Assembly: GCA_016217595.1 (NCBI GenBank)
Contig: JACRHS010000029.1
Coordinates: 1 to 58,973, forward strand
From: Opitutia bacterium
GTDB lineage: Bacteria; Verrucomicrobiota; Verrucomicrobiia; Opitutales; Opitutaceae
DNA length: 58,973 nt
Direction: 5' to 3'
Part shown: positions 52,940-58,973 of the stretch, piece by piece
Position numbering within the stretch: position 1 is the first letter of the stretch
How the letters are laid out: each line of letters starts with the position of its first letter
The notes under the pieces: model-generated
Databases searched by the model: none
Seen by the model: only the letters and a program-made list of their open reading frames with translations
Told to the model about the DNA's origin: nothing
Position numbers and translations under genes: made by a program

Positions 52940-54319
52940 ATGAAAAACACCCTTCGCTTCCTTCCTCTCGCACTCGCCCCTTGGTTCGCGACCGCGCCGG
53001 CCGGGCAATTTTCCGGTAAGCCGGGCGAAGTAAAAATCATGACGCTCGACCCCGGGCATTTTCATGCCGCCCTGGTGCAGAAATCGATGTACCCGCAAGT
53101 CGACCCCAAGGTCTACGTCTACGCCCCCGCCGGCGACGATGTGCAGGAGCACCTCAAGCGCATCGACGGCTATAACAGCCGCCAGAACCAACCCTGTCGC
53201 TGGCAAGAAAGCATCTACACCGGCCCCGACTTCTTCGCGAAGATGCTGCAGGACCGCCCAGGCAACGTGATGGTTACTGCCGGCAACAACCGCAAAAAGA
53301 CCGAGTACATCAAAGCGACCATCGAAGCCGGCATCAATGTGCTCGCCGACAAACCGATGGCCATCGACGCCGCGAACTTCGAGCTGCTGCGGCAGGCGTT
53401 CGCCACGGCCGAGAAGAAAGGGGTTTTTCTCTACGACATTATGACCGAGCGGCATGAGGTCACTACCCAGTTGCAGAAGGAGTTTTCTTTGCTACCCGAG
53501 GTTTTTGGCACACTCGAAAAGGGAACGCCCGAACAGCCCGCGGTGACCAAGGAAAGCGTCCATCATTTCTACAAGTTCGTCTCCGGCTCCGCGCTCAAGC
53601 GCCCGGCGTGGTTCTTCGACGTGACGCAGCAAGGCGAAGGCATCGTCGACGTCACCACCCACCTCGTCGATCTGATCCAATGGGAATGCTTCCCCGATCA
53701 AACGCTCGATTACACCAAAGACATTCAAGTGCTGACCGCGAAGCGCTGGGCGACTCCGCTCACCGCCGCCGAGTTTAACGCGGTGACCAAGCTCAGCGGT
53801 TATCCCGATTATCTGAAAAAAGACCTGCAAGGCGACACACTGCGCGTCTACTCAAACGGCGAAATCAATTACCGGATCAAAGGCGTGCACGCCAAAGTTT
53901 CGGTTACATGGAATTACAAAGCGCCGGACGGCGCCGGCGACACCCACTTCTCGATCATGCGCGGCACCAAGGCGAATTTGGTGATCCGCCAGGGTGCCGA
54001 GCAAAGCTTCAAACCTGTGCTCTACATCGAGCCCGCCCCGTGCACCGACCTTGCAGCCCTCGGTCAGGCACTGACCGCCAACCTCGTCAAAGTGCAGGCG
54101 CAATTCCCCGGCGTGGAATTGAAGAAGCTGGCGAGTTCCTGGCAGGTTGTGGTGCCGGAGCGTTACAACGTCGGCCACGAAGCACACTTCTCGCAGGTGA
54201 CGGAGAAGTTCCTGAAATATCTGGCGCAGGGCCGGCTCCCCGAGTGGGAAGTACCCAACATGATCGCCAAGTATTACACCACAACCAAGGCGCTGGAGCT
54301 GGCCAAACAAAGCCGCTGA
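52940..54319 (+). CDS. Exported Gfo/Idh/MocA-family oxidoreductase with extra C-terminal domain
   Basis: The 459-residue protein has a short signal-like N-terminus (about 1-21), a Rossmann domain with TLDPGHFHAALVQ, MVTAGNNRKKTEYIKATIEAGINVLADKPMAID (DKP instead of EKP) and a large C-terminal part (about 170-459) like the putative-oxidoreductase C-terminal family, with DVTTHLVDLIQWECFP. The pattern is that of Bacteroidota/Verrucomicrobiota sugar dehydrogenases. It follows the TIM-barrel gene in one operon and ends at a strong terminator. Confidence 0.88.
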   Translation: MKNTLRFLPLALAPWFATAPAGQFSGKPGEVKIMTLDPGHFHAALVQKSMYPQVDPKVYVYAPAGDDVQEHLKRIDGYNSRQNQPCRWQESIYTGPDFFAKMLQDRPGNVMVTAGNNRKKTEYIKATIEAGINVLADKPMAIDAANFELLRQAFATAEKKGVFLYDIMTERHEVTTQLQKEFSLLPEVFGTLEKGTPEQPAVTKESVHHFYKFVSGSALKRPAWFFDVTQQGEGIVDVTTHLVDLIQWECFPDQTLDYTKDIQVLTAKRWATPLTAAEFNAVTKLSGYPDYLKKDLQGDTLRVYSNGEINYRIKGVHAKVSVTWNYKAPDGAGDTHFSIMRGTKANLVIRQGAEQSFKPVLYIEPAPCTDLAALGQALTANLVKVQAQFPGVELKKLASSWQVVVPERYNVGHEAHFSQVTEKFLKYLAQGRLPEWEVPNMIAKYYTTTKALELAKQSR

Positions 54320-54360
54320 TTATTCCGAACGCACACGACCACCACGGCGCGCTTCATTAA

Positions 54361-54390
54361 AAAGCCCCTGCCATTTCCGGCAGGGGCTTT
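54361..54390. terminator. Bidirectional rho-independent terminator
   Basis: AAAGCCCCTGCC (54361-54372) pairs with GGCAGGGGCTTT (54379-54390) around a 6-nt loop, with TTGTTT on the plus side and T-rich flank on the minus side. It separates the convergent oxidoreductase and PEGA/TonB genes. Confidence 0.93.
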
Positions 54391-54428
54391 TGTTTAAAAA
54401 CCGGGCGCATACGCGCCGCTCGCAGGAC

Positions 54429-57077
54429 TCAGGATGCCACAGCAATCTTCAGCGGCACCACGATGCGCGTTTCCACCGGACGGCCCTTGATCTTCGCGGG
54501 CTTGAACTTCCACTTGGCGACGGTCGCGAGACAAATTTTGCTCATTTCCGCGGGCACAGTGTTGGTGATTTGCAGGTCGCGCGGCTTGCCGGTGCGATCG
54601 ACGATCAACGCAATCATCACTGTGGTTTCCACCGTGCAAAGCTCGCGCGGGATTTCAGGCATGATGGGCGATATCGGCGTGGGTTGTTCGTCCAGCTCAG
54701 ACGGCAGGCGCAAGCGATCCGTCGCCAACAGCGTCGGGTTGAGTTGCAACGCCACGCCATCCTCGATCTTCGCAGTGAGTCTGACCGGGTCGTAGGCCGG
54801 CAGCGACAACTCGAAGACGGCCTCGCCCACCGGTTCCTCCGCCAACGTCAGCGGCGTGACACCCAGAACCCGCCCATCGCGTTTGACCACGGCGCCGGCC
54901 GGGGTGCTCGAAATTTCCACCCGTCCCTGGGAGTATTTCGTCGCCACTTTAGCCGTACCACCACGCGTGACACTTACCGTCTCCGTGCGCTCCGGCCAGC
55001 CGGCGCGACGGAAGATCACTTTGTAATCGCCAATATCGAGATTCGTCAGTTTGGCCGGGGTTGTGCCACGCAGATTCTCGTTACCGAGATTGATCATCGC
55101 ACCTGCCTGTACGACTTCGTAGGGCGTGCCATCCGGATCGCAGGCAATTTCCAGTGCGCCCACCTGCCGCTGCAATGCGATACTGCCGAGGTCGGTCGTC
55201 TCATTCTCGCGCACATCGGCCTCCAGCTTCACCTCGTCGTGACGCGCCAGACGCACAGTGACTGCGTAGTGTCCGATCTTGATGTCGGAAAGTGTCACCG
55301 GCGAAGTCTGCGGCGGGAGATTGCCAATCACGACCGTGGCTCCAGCCGGTTGGGTGACGAGACGCAATGCACCGCGGGCATTGGCCAGACGGGCGGCGGA
55401 TTGATTGCGGGCCTCGGCCTCCGCGCGAGCACGTGCGGTTTCCGCATCAACGACCTTGGCGGAGGCGGCCGCCACTTCGGCTTCGGCGCGTTTGCGTGCC
55501 TCAGCTTCGGCCAGACGCATTTTCTCGGCGAGCTGAGCCTTCTCTGCGTTGACCTTGGCTTCCTGCTCCAGACGCGCGCTCTCGGCCAGCGCAGCATTCT
55601 TTTGCTGCTGCGACTGCGAAAGCACCCATCCGGTAATGCCAAGCAAAACCACAAACCCGGCGAACAAGCCCAACCCCAGTGGGCTCTTGAAAAATGATTT
55701 GCCCGCCTTCTCGTTCGGGGTGTCACCATCGCCCGCCATGTACTGTTTATAAGACGCCGATGACGACACCGGCGGGGACATTTTCGGCGTGGCGACCGCA
55801 CCTTTGTTGCCAGAATTGGACGAACCTTGTTTGGGCGTCTCCGGCTCGGTCGCCGGTTTGGGTGCCGGTGCAACTTTGGGCGCAGGAGCAGGCGTGGGTT
55901 TGGCCAGAGCCACCGCAGCCGGTGTCTCCTTGATCGCGGCCACTTGGGCGGGCGCGGGATTGACGGTAACAACCTTGGCCGCCGCCCCAGATTTGGGCGC
56001 AGCCGGCGCAGGCGTCTTGGCCGGTGTCACTGCCGGCGCAGCTGCCACCGCTACGGGCTTGGCCGCTGCCACGCTGACCGGCGCGAGACTGTTGGGTTCA
56101 TCCCAGCCCATAAGCCAGGAGTTGCTTTCCGGTGTCCGTATGGCTTGCAACAGACCCAGCCAGGCCGGCGAAAGAGTGGCAGGCACTTCGCTCCCCAAAG
56201 TGATACCAGCAGCGGTACACCATGCTTTTGTATCAAATGTGTAACGCGTCAGCTTAAGGGACTCGGCGAGCCGATCTGTGAGCCAATCCTGTTTGGCCGG
56301 CAAGCCAGCGATCAGAAAGGCATTGGCCGCCCCGGCTTTGCCACCGGTCAAGGCCGCAAGGTCCGGCTTGATGGACTCAGCCAACCGTTGGGCAATGAGT
56401 GGACCGCTCTCGGAGAAATCAAAGCCTTCGTTGAAGAACAACTTACTCGCCGCGCCTTTGAATTTGAGGTTGAGCTCGGCCCGGACCGCTTCCGCGATAA
56501 CATCGAGTGTGATCTGCGCCGTCCCGGCGGCAACGATGCCATTCTTGCCCACTAGGAGAAGCTGCGAGGTTTTCTCGCCACACTCCAAAATCACCAGCGG
56601 ACTGCCATCGCCCGTTTTGGCATTAGCTGTGATCGCACCCGCCAAAGCAAACGAGGACACCAGCACCTTCTTGGGTGAAAGCTGCCACGTTTTTAGGGTC
56701 TCGAGCATTTGCGCTAACGCCGCCTGCGAAGTCACCGCCATCGCCGCCTGCGCCCCCTTGGCCACCCCGGAAGTGCCTTCGCGCGCGTCAATCGCCGAAG
56801 CTGCACAGGGTTGCCAGTCGGCAAATTCACTTTGACCAAGCAACTCGGACAATGCCTTGTTAGAAACCAATATACGACGCACCCCCGGCCGCGCCAAGAC
56901 CACCGGAGCGCCGGCTCCACCAACGAGCAACGAACCCAATGTCTCACCCGCTGAAGTGATCGGAATTTCCCGCAAGTCCTCTACCGTACAAGCACCAGGA
57001 CGTCCCCGTGTACGTGCCAAAACGAGGGAAAAATCATGAATTTCTGCGAAGAAACGCGGAGTAGAAGTGTCAGACAT
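54429..57077 (-). CDS. PilM-like / PEGA / TonB C-terminal fusion protein
   Basis: The 882-residue protein has five parts. Residues 1-330 resemble an actin-like PilM/GspL ATPase fold (LVILECGEKTSQLLLVGKNG and FLIAGLPAKQDWLTDRL). A Pro/Ala/Lys linker (330-455) leads to one membrane helix (about 464-486, GLFAGFVVLLGITGWVL). A charged coiled coil (487-565) follows. Three PEGA-type beta domains are at about 568-640, 641-718 and 719-785. A TonB C-terminal domain ends the chain (811-882; VMIALIVDRTGKPRDLQITNT... KWKFKPAKIKGRPV). It should span the inner membrane with the N-half in the cytoplasm and could transmit force or energy to an outer-membrane partner. It is divergent from the coiled-coil gene. 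Confidence 0.85.
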   Translation of the reverse strand: MSDTSTPRFFAEIHDFSLVLARTRGRPGACTVEDLREIPITSAGETLGSLLVGGAGAPVVLARPGVRRILVSNKALSELLGQSEFADWQPCAASAIDAREGTSGVAKGAQAAMAVTSQAALAQMLETLKTWQLSPKKVLVSSFALAGAITANAKTGDGSPLVILECGEKTSQLLLVGKNGIVAAGTAQITLDVIAEAVRAELNLKFKGAASKLFFNEGFDFSESGPLIAQRLAESIKPDLAALTGGKAGAANAFLIAGLPAKQDWLTDRLAESLKLTRYTFDTKAWCTAAGITLGSEVPATLSPAWLGLLQAIRTPESNSWLMGWDEPNSLAPVSVAAAKPVAVAAAPAVTPAKTPAPAAPKSGAAAKVVTVNPAPAQVAAIKETPAAVALAKPTPAPAPKVAPAPKPATEPETPKQGSSNSGNKGAVATPKMSPPVSSSASYKQYMAGDGDTPNEKAGKSFFKSPLGLGLFAGFVVLLGITGWVLSQSQQQKNAALAESARLEQEAKVNAEKAQLAEKMRLAEAEARKRAEAEVAAASAKVVDAETARARAEAEARNQSAARLANARGALRLVTQPAGATVVIGNLPPQTSPVTLSDIKIGHYAVTVRLARHDEVKLEADVRENETTDLGSIALQRQVGALEIACDPDGTPYEVVQAGAMINLGNENLRGTTPAKLTNLDIGDYKVIFRRAGWPERTETVSVTRGGTAKVATKYSQGRVEISSTPAGAVVKRDGRVLGVTPLTLAEEPVGEAVFELSLPAYDPVRLTAKIEDGVALQLNPTLLATDRLRLPSELDEQPTPISPIMPEIPRELCTVETTVMIALIVDRTGKPRDLQITNTVPAEMSKICLATVAKWKFKPAKIKGRPVETRIVVPLKIAVAS

Positions 57078-57320
57078 GGGAGGTTGGAATTGACAAAGGA
57101 CTGGTTCGGGAAAAGGTCATGAGCCACTTAAGCCATTTGAGGAGTTGCTAACACGCCTCAGGTCACGGCGGGATGCCGAAGATGCTGGTTGGGCAAGTCA
57201 ACGTCTCGGCCCCGATAGTTCTATTTTTTACGTAATTTTTACCTTAAGTTTTTAGAAAAGGATTCACGGCGCGCGAATTTCCAGAACTCTGAGGGCCTTG
57301 CACAACCAGCCTTCTTTGTC

Positions 57321-58973
57321 GTGAGCCCTAAAATTCTTTTCACGAAATACACATCCCAGCAGTGGCGAGCGCGTACCGCGATCGTCAACGCCGGCCATTT
57401 GTATTGGAAAAAGCGTGACGACGAAGATGTCGCGGCTGCCCTGCGCAATGATCGCTTCGATCTGATGATCATCGATAGCCGCGGCGCCAATGGCACTACC
57501 ATGGCCATGGTGGAGCAGTTGCGCCAAAGTCAGGCTCAGTCACAAATCTTCCTGATCTCCGACAAGTTGGAGCTCGACGCCGTGGTGCGCGCCATCCGCC
57601 TGGGTGTGAAAGACCTCTTTCATCCACCACTGGATTTCACGGCCTTTTTGCAAAGCGTCGGTCGGTTGCTTTACGGCAATACGCCACACGAGATTACCCC
57701 GGCCAACTGGAGCGAAGTGGCGATGTTGCTCTGCGGTAATAACGAACCCGCAACCGCTCGCGGCGAGAACTCCAAGAACGCGGCCTCCCCCTCCAGCGCA
57801 GCCGCCGCCGCCATTGGCGAAGCCACCCTGGCGAAACAACAACGCGAACTCGAATTGGCGCAGCAAGCGTGGCAATCCACCCAAAAGGAACAAGCTGCGG
57901 CCATTGAACAGCAACGAAAAGAGCTCGCGCAGCAAACCGAGGCCTTAACCGCCGAACGCACGCGCCTCGCCGCCGAGAGCGAACAATTCGAAACCGACCG
58001 TCAGCTGCACCGACAGGCGGAGCAAAAACTGACGCGCGCCCAAGCGGAGCTGGAAAAGAAACGTTCTACGCAAACGTCTGCGGCCGATAAATCGCTGCGC
58101 GAACTGGAAGCGAAATTGCAGCAGGCTGAACAGGCGGGCACAGCCGCAGAACAAGCGCGAGCCACCGCCCAGCAGCAGGCCGCGGCACACCAGAAAGAAG
58201 TTGCCCGGTTACAGCAGGAGCTGACCAAGCAAAAAACCCAGCTGGAGAAGCAGCTCGAGGAAACAGAATCGCAAGCCTCACTCGCCAAGCAACGCGAGGC
58301 CGCCCAAGCCCGCGACGTCGCCGCCGCGCGCAAACAAGCTGCCGACGCCGAACAGGTCGTCGCCCAGTTGCGCAAAGAAAAAGCCGCATTGGAAAGCGGC
58401 GCCGCCGGTGCCGGGACACGCGTGCAGGAATTGCAGGCCGCGCTCAAGCAGGCGGAGGAAGCGCAACGGCAGGCGCAAAATGCCCGCGACAAGTTAACCA
58501 AAGACGCGGCCGCCAATGCCGCACAAGCCGAACAACTCCGTCGCGAGCTGGCGGCGCAAAAAACCAAACTCGAAGCGGAGGCCGAAAAAACCGAAGCCGA
58601 GCTGCTCGTCGCGCGCCAAAACGCCGCCAAGAGCGAACGCGAACTCGCCGCCGCCAAGGCGGAATTGGCGACTGCGGCGAAAGCTGCCAGCGCTCAATTG
58701 GCAACGGCGGAAGCACAGCTGGCACAGTTGGCGAAAGAGAAAAACGAAGCCGCCACCGCGCTCAAACGTCTGCGCGATCAAGCCAGTCAGGCCGAGGCAG
58801 CCCACGCCGAACTGGCGAAGGGTACCTCGGCGCAGCAGAAGGAAGTCACCCGGCTACAACGCGAACTCGCCGAGCAAAAAGCCCAGTGGGAAAAGCAGCT
58901 CGAAGAGGCCGAGTCCGAGGCCCTCATGGCCAAGCAGCGCGAGGCCACCCAGGCACGCGATGTCGCCGCCGCA
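57321..58973 (+). CDS. Receiver-like domain plus long coiled coil (partial, runs off window)
   Basis: The frame starts with GTG at 57321 and is open to the window end (551 codons, no stop). Residues about 1-115 look like a degenerate response-regulator receiver: FDLMIIDSRG in the place of the phospho-Asp loop, QIFLISDKLELDAVVRAIRLGVKDLFHPPLDFTAFL at its end. From about 165 on it is an Ala/Gln/Glu/Lys coiled coil. Residues near 290-336 (58188-58328) recur at 505-551 (58833-58973), a period of 645 bp. Cytoplasmic; partner of the divergent PilM/TonB-like gene is possible. The start has no Shine-Dalgarno. Confidence 0.75.
   Translation, partial: MSPKILFTKYTSQQWRARTAIVNAGHLYWKKRDDEDVAAALRNDRFDLMIIDSRGANGTTMAMVEQLRQSQAQSQIFLISDKLELDAVVRAIRLGVKDLFHPPLDFTAFLQSVGRLLYGNTPHEITPANWSEVAMLLCGNNEPATARGENSKNAASPSSAAAAAIGEATLAKQQRELELAQQAWQSTQKEQAAAIEQQRKELAQQTEALTAERTRLAAESEQFETDRQLHRQAEQKLTRAQAELEKKRSTQTSAADKSLRELEAKLQQAEQAGTAAEQARATAQQQAAAHQKEVARLQQELTKQKTQLEKQLEETESQASLAKQREAAQARDVAAARKQAADAEQVVAQLRKEKAALESGAAGAGTRVQELQAALKQAEEAQRQAQNARDKLTKDAAANAAQAEQLRRELAAQKTKLEAEAEKTEAELLVARQNAAKSERELAAAKAELATAAKAASAQLATAEAQLAQLAKEKNEAATALKRLRDQASQAEAAHAELAKGTSAQQKEVTRLQRELAEQKAQWEKQLEEAESEALMAKQREATQARDVAAA
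58188..58973 (+). repeat. Internal duplication in the coiled-coil gene (645-bp period)
   Basis: 58188-58328 and 58833-58973 code for near-identical peptides (QKEVxRLQxEL, QLEExES, LMAKQREATQARDVAAA-like), 215 codons apart. The window ends within the second copy, so further copies may follow. Confidence 0.75.

Noticed and set aside
1..58973. CRISPR arrays, insertion sequences, prophage
   Set aside because: No regular repeat-spacer pattern, transposase, integrase or phage gene was seen.

Overview
The window looks like a piece of a Verrucomicrobiota chromosome, most likely class Opitutia (Opitutaceae-like). The reasons are the high GC content, a run of overlapping pseudopilin genes laid out like the Verru_Chthon cassette, a large TonB-dependent receptor with an Opitutaceae-style start, Tat-exported sugar oxidoreductase/isomerase genes, and many start codons without a Shine-Dalgarno sequence. 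This placement comes from family knowledge; no database search was possible.

Layout. 1-530: a long imperfect palindrome and an unrecognised lower-GC gene. 0.7-6.8 kb: housekeeping genes (fmt, der, a class I aminotransferase, an Lrp/AsnC regulator, ffh, tRNA-Leu(GAG)). 7-11 kb: a von Willebrand A lipoprotein-like protein and an overlapping histidine kinase/response regulator pair. 10.9-12.4 kb: xylulokinase. 12.4-22.3 kb: a minus-strand electron-transfer locus holding a Cys-rich PAS kinase, an NrfD-type membrane protein, a 4x[4Fe-4S] protein, tetraheme, heptaheme and octaheme cytochromes c, three related monoheme cytochromes c, and an outer-membrane beta-barrel of the MtrB/PioB type. 22.7-29 kb: transketolase, an RGG-rich protein of unknown function and gamma-glutamyltransferase. 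29-34.4 kb: an exported lectin/beta-helix protein and a TonB-dependent receptor. 34.8-42.1 kb: a six-gene pseudopilin operon. 42.5-46.6 kb: rho, an unrecognised alpha-helical/beta-sandwich-like protein, hisF. 46.6-54.3 kb: two Gfo/Idh oxidoreductases, an AI-2E family membrane protein, a FliA-like sigma factor, a Dabb-domain protein, a metallo-beta-lactamase-fold hydrolase and a sugar isomerase-like TIM barrel. 54.4-58.97 kb: a divergent pair made of a PilM-like/PEGA/TonB fusion protein and a receiver-like coiled-coil protein that runs off the window.

The most interesting system is the 12.4-22.3 kb locus. Its parts could form a path from the quinone pool (NrfD, FeS protein, tetraheme c; and a membrane-anchored heptaheme c) through small periplasmic cytochromes c to an outer-membrane porin with an octaheme lipoprotein cytochrome. 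That is the composition of porin-cytochrome conduits for extracellular electron transfer. No terminal reductase is encoded here, so the acceptor or donor outside the cell is unknown. Second in interest is the PilM-PEGA-TonB fusion with its divergent coiled-coil neighbour.
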